A stretch of 64,000 bases of DNA from an uncultured Alphaproteobacteria bacterium. GTDB lineage: Bacteria > Pseudomonadota > Alphaproteobacteria > Geminicoccales > Geminicoccaceae. Location: contig CALKJU010000051.1 in the NCBI GenBank assembly GCA_937995535.1, forward strand, positions 1-64,000. The letters are read 5' to 3'. The notes beneath the pieces were generated by a model. It was not told where the DNA came from, did no database searches, and saw nothing but the letters and a program-made list of their open reading frames with translations. The position numbers and the translations under genes are program-made. Within the stretch, counting starts at the first letter, position 1. Every line of letters starts with the position of its first letter. Shown piece after piece: positions 37,624-46,225 of the stretch.

Positions 37624-38427
37624 TCAGCGGCGCGCGGCGAGAAGCGTCTCCGCCAGCTCGGCGAACCCCAGGCCGCCCGGCGCGTCGGTGACGTAGGCCG
37701 GGAGGATCGTCATCCGCTCGGCGAAGCGGCGTAGATTGGCCACGCCGACCGAGTTGCCGAGGTATCCGAACATCGGCTGATCGTTCGGGGAGTCGCCGGC
37801 GAACACGCAGGCGTCCCGGATCCTGTCGAGGTCCTCGCCGAACGCCTCGGCCAGAAAGCGCCGCGTCATGCCGAGCTTGTCGTAGGCGCCGAACCAGCCA
37901 TTGACATGGATCGAGCTGACCTTGGCGGTGCAGCCGGCCCCCTCGAACAGCGCCACGATGCGGGCCACGGCGGCTTCGTCGAGCGGGGCCACGTCTTCGC
38001 ACCAGTCGATAGCAAGATCAGCCTCGCGGTAGAGCTGGTCGGAGGCCAGCCCCGCCCCCGGCACCTCGGCCAGGATGCGCACGGCCAGCGCATCGAGCCG
38101 GTGACGGTTCGCGCGGCGGGTCTCCTCATCGACGAGGAAACGGCGGATCAGCCGGCGCCGCTGTGGATCGTGGCGGAACCAGAACGCGCCGTTCTCGCCG
38201 ACCACGCCCGCGACGGGCCAGATCCGGGCGATATGGTCGCACCAGCCAGCCGGGCGACCGGTGATCGGCACGACGTGGAGCCCGGCCTGGCTGAGACGCT
38301 CCATGGCGGTATACGCGACCGCCGGCAGCCGGCCGTCGAGCGTGAGCGTGTCGTCGATGTCCGTGAGCACCCAGCGCACCGCGCGGCGTGCGGCCACAGG
38401 CCAGCGAGCGAGCGGGGCGAGGCTCAT
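37624..38427 (-). CDS. HAD-superfamily phosphatase (subclass IIB)
   Basis: A 267-residue HAD-like phosphatase. Catalytic motif I is VLTDIDDTLTL (nucleophile Asp23), motif II is PITGRPAGW, and motifs III/IV lie in the late CVFAGDSPNDQPMFGYLGNS. The cap type and VVGENGAFWF resemble sugar-phosphate and mannosylglycerate phosphatases. It overlaps the FGGY kinase gene by four bases (ATGA), so it probably dephosphorylates a sugar phosphate made in the same polyol locus, either as an end step or as a safety valve. Substrate inferred, not seen. Confidence 0.82.
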   Translation of the reverse strand: MSLAPLARWPVAARRAVRWVLTDIDDTLTLDGRLPAVAYTAMERLSQAGLHVVPITGRPAGWCDHIARIWPVAGVVGENGAFWFRHDPQRRRLIRRFLVDEETRRANRHRLDALAVRILAEVPGAGLASDQLYREADLAIDWCEDVAPLDEAAVARIVALFEGAGCTAKVSSIHVNGWFGAYDKLGMTRRFLAEAFGEDLDRIRDACVFAGDSPNDQPMFGYLGNSVGVANLRRFAERMTILPAYVTDAPGGLGFAELAETLLAARR

Positions 38428-39890
38428 CCTCGTGCGGCCGCGAGCGCCGGGTGGATCGTCCGGTAACGGGCGAACGCCACGGCGTAGGTGGCGGCCCAGT
38501 CGGTCCGCGGGACGAAGGTCTCGCCGGCGGCGGGGGCCATCGCCTCGGCTGCGTCGGCGGCCGAGGCGTACCAACCGATGCCCGTCGCGGCGAGGATCGC
38601 GGCACCGAGGCAGCCGGCGTCGGCGATCGGTGGGCGGCGCACTGGCCGGCCGAGCACTGTGGCGACGATCTCGCACCAGAGCGCTGAGGAGGCGCCACCG
38701 CCGGTCACGGCCAGCTCGCGCACACGCACCTCGCCGGCCCGCTGGAGCGCGTCGAGCGCGACGGCCTGCTCGAGCGCGACGCCCTCGAGGGCAGCGCGAA
38801 ACAGGTGCGCCGGCCCGTGATCCAGGCCGAGGCCGGTCACCGTGCCACGTGCCGTGTCATCCCAGTAGGGGGACATCACGCCCGACCAGTAGGGCACGAG
38901 GAGGAGCCCGTCGGCTCCGGGGGCGACGTCGGCCGCGGCGGTGGCCAGCTCGTCGAGCGGCCGCCCGGTCAGCGTCACGACCCAGTCGACAAGCTGCGTG
39001 CAGGTCCGCAGGCACGTCTCGAGGATGAAGCCCTCGCCCGATGGGCTGACCAGGGTGCGAAAGCCGAGGTCGTGGCGGTAGGCGGGCGCGTGGATCCCGC
39101 ACACCGCGCCGGAGCCGAGCGACAGATAGGCCGTGCCGGGCGTCAGCACCCCGAGCCCCAGGCCGCACACCTGCCCGTCGCCGCCGCCGGCGACCACCGG
39201 GGTTCCCGGCCGCAGGCCGCAGGCGGCCGTCACCACCTCGCCGAGCACGGTGCCCGGCGGCGCCAGCGTCGGCATCTGCCCGCGGCCGACCCCGACCTCG
39301 CGCAGCAGCCTGTCGGACCAATCGAGCGCTGCCATGTCGAGGAGGCCCAGCGGGTCGGCACTGGCCGTACTGGTGATGGCGCGGCCCGTCAGGCGCCCGA
39401 CCAGGAACGCGTGAACATCGACGACGCGCACGGTGCGCACGAGCGCCTCCGGCTCATGCTCGGCGAGCCAGGCGAGGCCGTAGAGCGCGGGCGTCGGGTC
39501 GGGTGGCTTGCCCGTAATCGCGCGCAAGGTCTCGCGCCCCAGCCGGGCGCTGAGCGCCGCCACCTGCGGCCGTGCCCGCTCATCGAGCCACAGGATGCCC
39601 GAGCGTATCGGCCGGCCGGACGCTTCGATCAGCGTGAAGGTCTCGCGCTGGTGGGTGATCGCGACCGCGGCGATCCGCTCCGTTCCGAGCCGGGAGGTGA
39701 TCTCGTCGAGGCATGCGCACAGGCCCTGCCACCAGTGCTCGGGGTCCTGCTCGGCATAGCCTGGATACGGCCGGCGCGTGGGATGAGGCCGGCGCGCGCT
39801 CGCGACCGGCCGACCCGTGGCGTCGAACGCCACCGCCTTGGTCGCGGTGGTCGAGGAATCGACCCCGATAACAAGGTCGGGGGTGGTCAC
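38424..39890 (-). CDS. FGGY-family carbohydrate kinase 1
   Basis: A 488-residue two-domain sugar/polyol kinase. The N-terminal ATPase-fold motif is VIGVDSSTTATKAVAFDATG; the catalytic Asp lies in VVAGGGDGQVCGLG; the second-domain signature includes PYWSGVMSPYWDDTARG and ELAVTGGGASSALWCEI. It is a clear paralogue of the kinase at 47.8 kb (shared TGKPPDPTPALY and ASADPLG). The GTG at 39890 overlaps the oxidoreductase stop by four bases and the gene overlaps the phosphatase by four, so all three form one coupled operon. Resembles xylulokinase and erythritol kinase; substrate open. Confidence 0.9.
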   Translation of the reverse strand: MTTPDLVIGVDSSTTATKAVAFDATGRPVASARRPHPTRRPYPGYAEQDPEHWWQGLCACLDEITSRLGTERIAAVAITHQRETFTLIEASGRPIRSGILWLDERARPQVAALSARLGRETLRAITGKPPDPTPALYGLAWLAEHEPEALVRTVRVVDVHAFLVGRLTGRAITSTASADPLGLLDMAALDWSDRLLREVGVGRGQMPTLAPPGTVLGEVVTAACGLRPGTPVVAGGGDGQVCGLGLGVLTPGTAYLSLGSGAVCGIHAPAYRHDLGFRTLVSPSGEGFILETCLRTCTQLVDWVVTLTGRPLDELATAAADVAPGADGLLLVPYWSGVMSPYWDDTARGTVTGLGLDHGPAHLFRAALEGVALEQAVALDALQRAGEVRVRELAVTGGGASSALWCEIVATVLGRPVRRPPIADAGCLGAAILAATGIGWYASAADAAEAMAPAAGETFVPRTDWAATYAVAFARYRTIHPALAAARG

Positions 39891-41209
39891 GCCGCCTCGG
39901 CGAGTGCCCGCGCGTCGCGCCGATCCTGGCGGCCACGGAGCTGCACCACGGTCAGCGTCTCGTCGGGCGCGCAGTTGGCGTAGGTCAGCAGCTCACCCTT
40001 GCCGATCGGCCGCGTCACGGTCGCCCGCTCGGCGAGCCCAAGCGGCAAGGCACCCTGGGCGCGGGCATCCGCCGCAGTCAGCGCCCAGCCGCGGTAGCAG
40101 CGCTCGCCGATCCGGTCGAGCACCTCGCCCGGGGAGAGATCGCGCTTGGCCCGCGCCGCCACCTCGGCCACCGGGCGGTCGAGCGGCTCGAGATCGGCGC
40201 GGCCGTGGAGCACGGCCCGCGCGGCCGAAAGCGGCACCTCGATGCTGGTCAAATGATAGGGCCGGTAGAGCGTGTAGCAGGGTCCTGGCCCGACTTTCAG
40301 ATCGGTCATCCGCTCGGCGAGCCGCGGATGGTGCATCTCGACGACGCAGAACACACCCGGTGCCACGCCCTTGCCGACCGAGTAGTCCACGACACCGCGA
40401 CGCGACAGCACCCCGCCCAGGTCGCGCGGGCACAAGGTCGCCGCCAGATCGTCGAGGCCGGCCGCCGGCCCGTGCATGCCCGGCACGTCCGGAACGAGGC
40501 CGGTGGCGTTGGCCACCGCCACCATCTCGATCATCGTCTTCGACCCGTCGACGAACTCGACGAGCATGCGCGGGCTCATCTGGCGCCGCGCCGCCTCCGC
40601 CGCGTAGTCCTCGGGCATCGCCTCGACGACGAGCGGATTGTTCTTGCCCTTGCCCGCGGCGACCACGGTCATGCCGAGCGCCTCGGCGAAGCGGACCAGC
40701 TCCACGGTCGCCGCCGGCTCGTCCCCGGCAGCACCGGTGTAGATCACACCCGCGCGGCGCGCCTCGGCGCTCAGCAGCCGCCCCACCGTCACGTCGCACT
40801 CGACGTTCATCATCACGACATGCTTGCCGCCGGCGAAGAGCTGGAGGCAGAGCGCGGCACCGAAGTTCGGGTTGCCGGTCGCGTCGATCACGACATCGAT
40901 CCGGCCGCTCCCGGCCATCAGGCCCGCGTCCTCGAGCACCGCCACGGCCCCGGCCTCGATCGCCCGGTCGACGGCGGCGGCGCTCTCCGCGCCGCGCCAC
41001 TGCTCGGCGCCCAGACCGGCGATGGCGAAGGCGTCGAGCACGGTCCGGGCCCGCAGGTCGGCCACGGCGCCCAGCCGCAGCCCCGGCATTTGCAGGATCT
41101 GACAGACGATGTCGGTGCCCATCTGGCCGGCACCGGCGAGCCCCACCGTGACCGGCCGGCCGGCATCGGCGCGAGCCCGCAGCTCGGCGGCGAGGGAGAG
41201 GCTGGCCAT
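39887..41209 (-). CDS. Homoserine-dehydrogenase-like oxidoreductase with SAF domain
   Basis: A 440-residue NAD(P)-dependent enzyme of the COG4091 type: an N-terminal Rossmann domain (VTVGLAGAGQMGTDIVCQIL at about 20-39, IDVVIDATGNPNFGAALCLQ), a homoserine-dehydrogenase-like catalytic region (VVAAGKGKNNPL), and a C-terminal SAF domain (AKRDLSPGEVLDRIGERCYR, RPIGKGELLTYANC) as in altronate dehydratases and sugar-acid enzymes. It is not the biosynthetic homoserine dehydrogenase. The kinase and isomerase around it suggest oxidation of a polyol or branched sugar derivative. The ATG at 41209 heads the leftward operon. Confidence 0.85.
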   Translation of the reverse strand: MASLSLAAELRARADAGRPVTVGLAGAGQMGTDIVCQILQMPGLRLGAVADLRARTVLDAFAIAGLGAEQWRGAESAAAVDRAIEAGAVAVLEDAGLMAGSGRIDVVIDATGNPNFGAALCLQLFAGGKHVVMMNVECDVTVGRLLSAEARRAGVIYTGAAGDEPAATVELVRFAEALGMTVVAAGKGKNNPLVVEAMPEDYAAEAARRQMSPRMLVEFVDGSKTMIEMVAVANATGLVPDVPGMHGPAAGLDDLAATLCPRDLGGVLSRRGVVDYSVGKGVAPGVFCVVEMHHPRLAERMTDLKVGPGPCYTLYRPYHLTSIEVPLSAARAVLHGRADLEPLDRPVAEVAARAKRDLSPGEVLDRIGERCYRGWALTAADARAQGALPLGLAERATVTRPIGKGELLTYANCAPDETLTVVQLRGRQDRRDARALAEAA

Positions 41210-41317
41210 CGGCGGTCGACTCCGGCGGAAACCCTGTCGGTGTGGCGGCACAATGGTTCGCAGGCTAGACCGACATCAAGAGCCTCGCCGGCCCGCACCG
41301 TCGACGGGAGACCGCCC

Positions 41318-42283
41318 TTGCCACGTTTTGCCACGCGTCTCAACGCTTTCGCCGCTGGACCGGGCCCCAGACCGCGCACACCGGAACTGCTCGCCCGCGC
41401 GGCAGCCGTGCCGGGTCTCGACGTGGTCGATCTCAACTACCCCGACCATCTGGACGCTCTCACGCCGGGCGAGATCGTCGAGATGCTCGCGGATCTCGGG
41501 CTCGGGCTCAATGGCTTCGCCATGCGCTACTATGGCGATCCGGCTTTCCGCGCCGGCGCCTTCACCAACCCGGACCCTGAGGTGCGCCGCAAGGCGATCG
41601 AGCTGACCAAACGCGGGCTCGATGCGCTCCAGGCCTGCGGCGGCGGGTTGATGACTTTGTGGCTCGGCCAGGACGGCTTCGACTACGCCTTCCAGGCCGA
41701 CTACCGCAGCTTGTGGGAGCTGGAGCTGGAGGGCATCCGCGCGGTTGCGCGGCACGCGCCCGACGTGGCCATCAGTCTGGAGTACAAACCCGACGAGCCG
41801 CGCGCGTTCGCCCTCCTGCCCGACGTCGCTACGACACTCCTGATGATCCGTGAGGCGGGCCTGCCCAATCTCGGCGTCACACTCGACTTCGCGCATGTGC
41901 TCTACGCTGGCGAGCAGCCGGCGGCGGCGGCGGCGCTGGTCGCCCGCCACAGCCGGCTCCTCGGCCTGCATCTCAACGACGGCTACGGCAAGCGCGACGA
42001 CGGCCTGATGGTCGGCAGCGTGCATCTCGTGCAGACCGTCGAGCTGCTCCGTCAGGTTCGCGCCGACGGCTACGACGGTGCCATCTACTTCGACACCTTC
42101 CCCGACGCCTCCGGCCTCGATCCGGCCGCCGAATGCGCCGCCAACATCCGCACGGTGCAGGCGCTGCTGCGCGTCGTCGACCGGCTCGACGCCTCGAACG
42201 CCCTGGCCGAGGCGATCGCGCGCCAGGACGCGGTGACGGCACAGCAGCTCGTCCAGCGGGCGCTGCTCGGCGACCTGTCGTGA
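41318..42283 (+). CDS. TIM-barrel sugar phosphate isomerase/epimerase
   Basis: A 321-residue AP-endonuclease-2-type TIM barrel, the fold of xylose isomerase, tagatose 3-epimerase and EryC. Metal-ligand strands are visible as VAISLEYKPDEPR (Glu), LGVTLDFAHVLYAG (Asp, His), LLGLHLNDGYGKRDDG (His, Asp) and YDGAIYFDTFP near the end. The TTG at 41318 has GGGAG eight bases upstream and gives the natural N-terminus. It shares a 108-base divergent promoter region with the SAF oxidoreductase operon and overlaps the PfkB gene by four bases. Confidence 0.85.
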   Translation: MPRFATRLNAFAAGPGPRPRTPELLARAAAVPGLDVVDLNYPDHLDALTPGEIVEMLADLGLGLNGFAMRYYGDPAFRAGAFTNPDPEVRRKAIELTKRGLDALQACGGGLMTLWLGQDGFDYAFQADYRSLWELELEGIRAVARHAPDVAISLEYKPDEPRAFALLPDVATTLLMIREAGLPNLGVTLDFAHVLYAGEQPAAAAALVARHSRLLGLHLNDGYGKRDDGLMVGSVHLVQTVELLRQVRADGYDGAIYFDTFPDASGLDPAAECAANIRTVQALLRVVDRLDASNALAEAIARQDAVTAQQLVQRALLGDLS

Positions 42284-43149
42284 GCGAACGGCACTTCGAC
42301 GTCGTCGTCCTGGGCAGCCTGCATCTCGACGTGATGGTGGCGGCCCCGCGCCTGCCTGCGCTGGGCGAGACGCTGCCGGGCTCCCACTGGGCCTTCAAGT
42401 GTGGCGGCAAGGGTGGCAACCAAGCGATCGCCGCCGCGCGCCATGGCGCCTCCGTGGCGATGGTCGGCGCCGTCGGCGACGACGCGTTCGGCCGAAGGCT
42501 CAGCGAGAACCTCGTCGCCGCCGGCGTCGATGTCGCGGCCGTCCGCGTCGAACCGGCGTACCCCACCGGCATGAGCGTCGCGCTGCAGCAGCCGGATGGC
42601 GACTACGCGGCCGTGATCGTGTCCGGGGTGAACCTGCAGCTAAGCGCGCCCGACGTCGACGCCGCGCTGGCCCGGTTGCGCCCAGGCGGCGTCCTCGTCC
42701 TGCAGCATGAGATCGCGCCCGCCGCCAACCGTCTCGCGGCTACCCGAAGCACGGCCGCCATCCGCCTGCTCAACGCCGCCCCGGCGCGGCCGATCGACCA
42801 CCCGGTCGACCTGCTCGTCGTCAACGCACTGGAGGCCGAGATGCTTGGCGCCGCGCCGGTCGGCGATCTGGCGAGCGCGTTGCGCGCGGCCAAGGCGCTG
42901 CGCGGCCTAGCCCCGCGCACCGTCGTCACCGCCGGCGCCCATGGCGTGGCATTCGCCGGCGAAGGGGAGCAAGGCATGGTCGCCGCGATCCCGGTGCCGG
43001 TCGTCAGCACCCACGGCGCCGGTGACGCGTTCGTCGGTGCGCTGGCGGCGCGGCTGGCGGCCGGCAGCGGGCTGGCGGTGGCCTGCGCCTACGCCACCGA
43101 GGCCGCGGCGGCAGTCGTCGCGACGCCGGAGGGAGGACGGCGCGTTTGA
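42280..43149 (+). CDS. PfkB-family carbohydrate kinase (ribokinase-like)
   Basis: A 289-residue ribokinase-fold kinase. The N-terminal signature is FKCGGKGGNQAIAAARHGAS with the GDDAFGRRLSENLVAAGVDV segment; the C-terminal signature STHGAGDAFVGALAARLA carries the catalytic Asp and anion hole. Starts with GTG overlapping the isomerase stop (GTGA), so the isomerase product or a related sugar is a likely substrate. It could be a true ribokinase, which would fit the RpiB gene further right, but many PfkB kinases act on other sugars. Confidence 0.88.
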   Translation: MSERHFDVVVLGSLHLDVMVAAPRLPALGETLPGSHWAFKCGGKGGNQAIAAARHGASVAMVGAVGDDAFGRRLSENLVAAGVDVAAVRVEPAYPTGMSVALQQPDGDYAAVIVSGVNLQLSAPDVDAALARLRPGGVLVLQHEIAPAANRLAATRSTAAIRLLNAAPARPIDHPVDLLVVNALEAEMLGAAPVGDLASALRAAKALRGLAPRTVVTAGAHGVAFAGEGEQGMVAAIPVPVVSTHGAGDAFVGALAARLAAGSGLAVACAYATEAAAAVVATPEGGRRV

Positions 43150-43295
43150 CCGCCTGCTTGGCCGCCAACCGAGGACTCGCCTAAGGTGGCGATGTCTATC
43201 GGAGCGTCGTCACAAGCGCCTGATGCCATGGCGGTCAGACACCTAACGCGTCCGCGTGCGGTCAGGCTGGCGGCGAGCGAAGCGAGCCACTACGC

Positions 43296-44246
43296 GTGAG
43301 GGTCACGCTCGATCTCGACCGGCTCCTGGCGGAAGGTGAAATCACGCCAGCCGAGCACGAGAAACTGACCCGTCTCGCGGCTCGCGATACCGCCGTGCTC
43401 GCCTTCAACCTGCTTGTGGGCTTCGGCGTGATCGCGGTCAGCGGCGCTACCCTCGCGCTGCTGCCGGCGCCGGCCACAGCGATCAGCCTCGGCCTCGTGC
43501 TCACGATCGGCGGCGTCGGCCTGGTTCGGGCGGGCCACCGGCAGTGGCAGCTGCTCGCGAACATCGGCGTCGTCGTGGGCGCGCTGTTGTTCGGTGGGGG
43601 TGTGGTTGCGTCCGGCACTGGATCGGTTGGCTCCTTCCTGCTCGTGGCCGCAACCTTCGGCGGCGCCGGCGTGCTGGTCCGCAGCGCGTTGCTCACGGCC
43701 CTGGCGGTTCTGGCATTGGCCTCGTGCGTGGGTGCACGCACTGGCTACCTGCATGCGGCCTACTTCCTCGGCATCCAGGAACCAGCATGGACAGTCGTCC
43801 TATTCACTACCCTGGCGGTCGCACTGCATCGGCTGTCCGCGCGGCTGCCGCCCGACTACGGTGGGCTAGCGGTCGTCGCGGCCCGTACGGCGCTGTTCCT
43901 CGTCAATTTCGGGTTCTGGATCGGCTCGCTGTGGGGGGATCGCTCACGAGACGGCGCCGTCTTGATCCCGGACTGGGTGTTCGCACTCGTCTGGGCGGCC
44001 GCGTTGCTCGCCGCCGGCATGTGGGCGTGGCGCCGGAACGAGCGCTGGCTGCTCAATGTGGTCGCGGTGTTCTTTGCGATCCACTTCTATACGCAGTGGT
44101 TCGAGCGTCTGGGCGCCGAGCCCAAGACGGTGCTGGTCGGCGGCCTGCTCGCGCTCGGCTTCGCGCTTGGCTTGCGGGCGCTCAACGGCCGTATAGCGGA
44201 ATGGCCGGACCACAGGCGAGCCGAACCGATCAGCCCTCCCGGTTGA
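43296..44246 (+). CDS. Multi-pass membrane protein, DUF2157-like
   Basis: Weakly recognised. The 316 residues start with a short soluble helix-rich part (LDLDRLLAEGEITPAEHEKL, as in DUF2157 proteins) followed by eight to ten hydrophobic helices. A conserved-looking C-terminal region has ERWLLNVVAVFFAIHFYTQW. There are no enzymatic motifs. It starts with GTG 146 bases after the PfkB gene, in a stretch where no terminator or promoter stands out, and separates two parts of the sugar locus, so a role in that locus is doubtful. Confidence 0.7.
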   Translation: MRVTLDLDRLLAEGEITPAEHEKLTRLAARDTAVLAFNLLVGFGVIAVSGATLALLPAPATAISLGLVLTIGGVGLVRAGHRQWQLLANIGVVVGALLFGGGVVASGTGSVGSFLLVAATFGGAGVLVRSALLTALAVLALASCVGARTGYLHAAYFLGIQEPAWTVVLFTTLAVALHRLSARLPPDYGGLAVVAARTALFLVNFGFWIGSLWGDRSRDGAVLIPDWVFALVWAAALLAAGMWAWRRNERWLLNVVAVFFAIHFYTQWFERLGAEPKTVLVGGLLALGFALGLRALNGRIAEWPDHRRAEPISPPG

Positions 44247-44283
44247 CGAGCCCGGCGTGACCTTGACTCCGCGTGTCCTGCGC

Positions 44284-44302
44284 TACAGGTTGATCACCTG
44301 TA
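44284..44302. promoter_or_regulatory. Palindromic operator before the ABC/polyol operon
   Basis: TACAGGT (44284-44290) and ACCTGTA (44296-44302) are perfect 7-base inverted repeats around TGATC, a 19-base palindrome of the size bound by dimeric repressors. A TTGACT hexamer at 44263-44268 lies just upstream as a possible -35 box. The site is the only such element at the head of the eight-gene operon. The SorC regulator at the operon's end is the obvious candidate ligand; a GntR or LacI protein elsewhere is possible. Confidence 0.55.
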
Positions 44303-44363
44303 TCGATTGACAGACAAAAGTTCGCCGCCTGAAGGGCAGGCGACGCCGGGAGATCGGGGCAGG

Positions 44364-45281
44364 GTGGCGACGGCGTTGGCGCAGCGTCAGGCGGGCGGTG
44401 GGGTGTTTCGACTCCCGCGCTGGCTCGCCGGTGATCACCCGTTTCCGTGGCTGGCGCCGCTCACCGCCATGCTCCTCGCCTTCGGCGTCTATCCGCTGCT
44501 CTACGCGGTCTGGCTGAGCTTCCAGGAGCGCAGCCGGGTGACCCGGCAGTTCGAGTTCGCCGGAGTGAGGCAGTGGGCCACGGCGCTGGCCGACGACCGG
44601 ATGTGGGGTGCGCTCCAGACGACGGTCGTCTACACGTTGGCCTGCCTCGCGATCCAGCTGGTGCTGGGGATGGCGGTGGCGCTCCTGCTCGACGCCGACC
44701 GTCGTGGCTACGGGCTGCTGCGCGCGCTGATGACCCTGCCGCTGGTCGTCCCGCCGGCCGTCACCGGCATGATGTTCCTGCTGATGCAGGACGCACAGTT
44801 CGGTGTCCTCACCTACGGCCTCGTACAGGCGGGGCTGCTCGATCCGACGCAGCCCTTGCTCGGCGCCTCCTCGACCGCGCTCGCCGCCATCATGCTCGCC
44901 GACGTGTGGCAGTGGACGCCGTTCATGGTGCTGATCTTCCTCGCGGGCTTGCGCGCTTTGCCGAAGGAGCCATTCGAGGCCGCCGCGATCGACGGTGCCT
45001 CGCCGGTCCAGGCGTTCCGCTATCTCACCCTGCCGATGCTCTCACGGGTGATCGCGGTGGCGGTCCTGATCCGCTCCATCGACCTCTTCCGGATCTACGA
45101 CTACGTCTACGTGATGACCGGCGGCGGCCCGGGCACGCTGACCGAGACCTTGAGCTTCTATGCCGGCCGGATCTTCACCCTGGCCAACTTCCCTTATGCG
45201 GCCACGCTCAGCCTGATCGTGCTGCTCGTGCTCAACGCGGCGGCGATGCTGTTCATCCGCCTGACCCGGATCCGCTTCTGA
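44364..45281 (+). CDS. Sugar ABC transporter permease (MalF-type)
   Basis: A permease of the CUT1 class, 305 residues from the GTG at 44364, with six helices. The coupling EAA loop is EAAAIDGASPVQAFRYLTLP, and LVVPPAVTGMMFLLM and YVYVMTGGGPGTLTETLSFY are also family-typical. GTG 44364 is preferred because GGGAG and GGGGCAGG precede it. A TTG at 44307 would add 19 residues but lies four bases from the palindromic operator with no ribosome site. Its stop overlaps the next permease ATG by one base. No ATPase gene accompanies it. Confidence 0.88.
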   Translation: MATALAQRQAGGGVFRLPRWLAGDHPFPWLAPLTAMLLAFGVYPLLYAVWLSFQERSRVTRQFEFAGVRQWATALADDRMWGALQTTVVYTLACLAIQLVLGMAVALLLDADRRGYGLLRALMTLPLVVPPAVTGMMFLLMQDAQFGVLTYGLVQAGLLDPTQPLLGASSTALAAIMLADVWQWTPFMVLIFLAGLRALPKEPFEAAAIDGASPVQAFRYLTLPMLSRVIAVAVLIRSIDLFRIYDYVYVMTGGGPGTLTETLSFYAGRIFTLANFPYAATLSLIVLLVLNAAAMLFIRLTRIRF

Positions 45282-46174
45282 TGCACGGCAGCGTCGCCAC
45301 CCGTGTGCTGCGCGACCTCGCCGCCTGGGCGACCGTGCTCCTGTTCATGTTTCCGCTGTTCTGGTGGGTGCTCTCCTCGTTCAAGCCGTACACGGCGATC
45401 TTCAACACCACGCCGATCTTCTTCGACTTCACGCCGACGCTGGACAACTATCGGGTAACGCTCGCTGGCGCCTCGCGGGTCGGTCTCGCCGTCGAGCGCG
45501 GCGGTGGCGTCGGCACGGTCGCCGGCGGTGCGTCGAGCTACTTCTCGATCCCCTCGATCGTCGACAGCATCATCGTCGCGGTCGGCTCGACCGTGCTCGC
45601 GGTGATCCTCGCCACGCTCGCCGCCTACGGCCTGTCACGCTGGGAGATGCGCGGCAAGCAGCATTTCGTGTTCTGGGTGCTCGCGCAGCGGATGATGCCG
45701 CCGATCGCGGTGGCGATCCCGATCTTCTTCATCTTCCGCGACCTTGGCCTGCGCGACACCCATCTGGGCTTGGTCCTCGCGCACACACTGATCAACCTGC
45801 CGCTCGCGGTGCTGCTCATGAAGAGCTTTCTCGACGACGTGCCGCGCGAGCTGGACGAGGCGGCGATGATCGACGGTGCCTCCCGGCTCGCCGTGTTCCG
45901 TATGGTGACGCTGCCATTGGTGCGCGGCGGGCTCGCCGCCACGGCCGTCCTGTGCTTCGTCTTCTCGTGGACCGAGTTCCTGCTGTCCTTGCAGCTGACC
46001 ACGAGCATCCGGACGATCCCGGTCAAGATCTCGACCTTCGTCACCTCGACCGGGACCGAGTGGGGGTTCATCACGGCGCTCGGCTCGGCCGCGCTGGTCC
46101 CCTCCTTCATCTTCATCATGCTGGTGCAACGCCATCTGGTCCGTGGCCTGACCCTCGGCTCCCTGAAGGACTGA
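45281..46174 (+). CDS. Sugar ABC transporter permease (MalG-type)
   Basis: A 297-residue CUT1 inner-membrane permease. It starts with a hydrophobic helix (AWATVLLFMFPLFWWVLSSF) and has the EAA coupling loop ELDEAAMIDGASRLAVFRMV and the VLAQRMMPPIAVAIPIFFIF segment common in polyol/trehalose-type MalG proteins. The periplasmic loop at about 50-90 is long. ATG overlaps the previous stop (TGATG). Ends 51 bases before the binding-protein gene. Confidence 0.92.
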   Translation: MHGSVATRVLRDLAAWATVLLFMFPLFWWVLSSFKPYTAIFNTTPIFFDFTPTLDNYRVTLAGASRVGLAVERGGGVGTVAGGASSYFSIPSIVDSIIVAVGSTVLAVILATLAAYGLSRWEMRGKQHFVFWVLAQRMMPPIAVAIPIFFIFRDLGLRDTHLGLVLAHTLINLPLAVLLMKSFLDDVPRELDEAAMIDGASRLAVFRMVTLPLVRGGLAATAVLCFVFSWTEFLLSLQLTTSIRTIPVKISTFVTSTGTEWGFITALGSAALVPSFIFIMLVQRHLVRGLTLGSLKD

Positions 46175-46225
46175 GCGGCGCGGACGAGGGAGTCGTAGGG
46201 CTCACACAACCGGGAGGTAGGAGAC

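Noticed and set aside
37415-37625. About 69-codon minus-strand frame starting one base into the phosphatase stop (TGATG) and crossing the terminator
   Set aside because: The stop/start junction looks tempting, but there is no ribosome site, the frame reads through the T-run terminator of the opposite strand, and the composition does not match neighbouring genes.
39887-41209. Reading the SAF-domain protein as biosynthetic homoserine dehydrogenase
   Set aside because: It has a C-terminal SAF domain instead of an ACT domain, lacks threonine-pathway neighbours and sits in a sugar-kinase operon.
44307-44363. TTG start for the MalF-type permease at 44307
   Set aside because: No ribosome site, and the palindromic operator ends four bases upstream; GTG 44364 has better start context. 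Not excluded.
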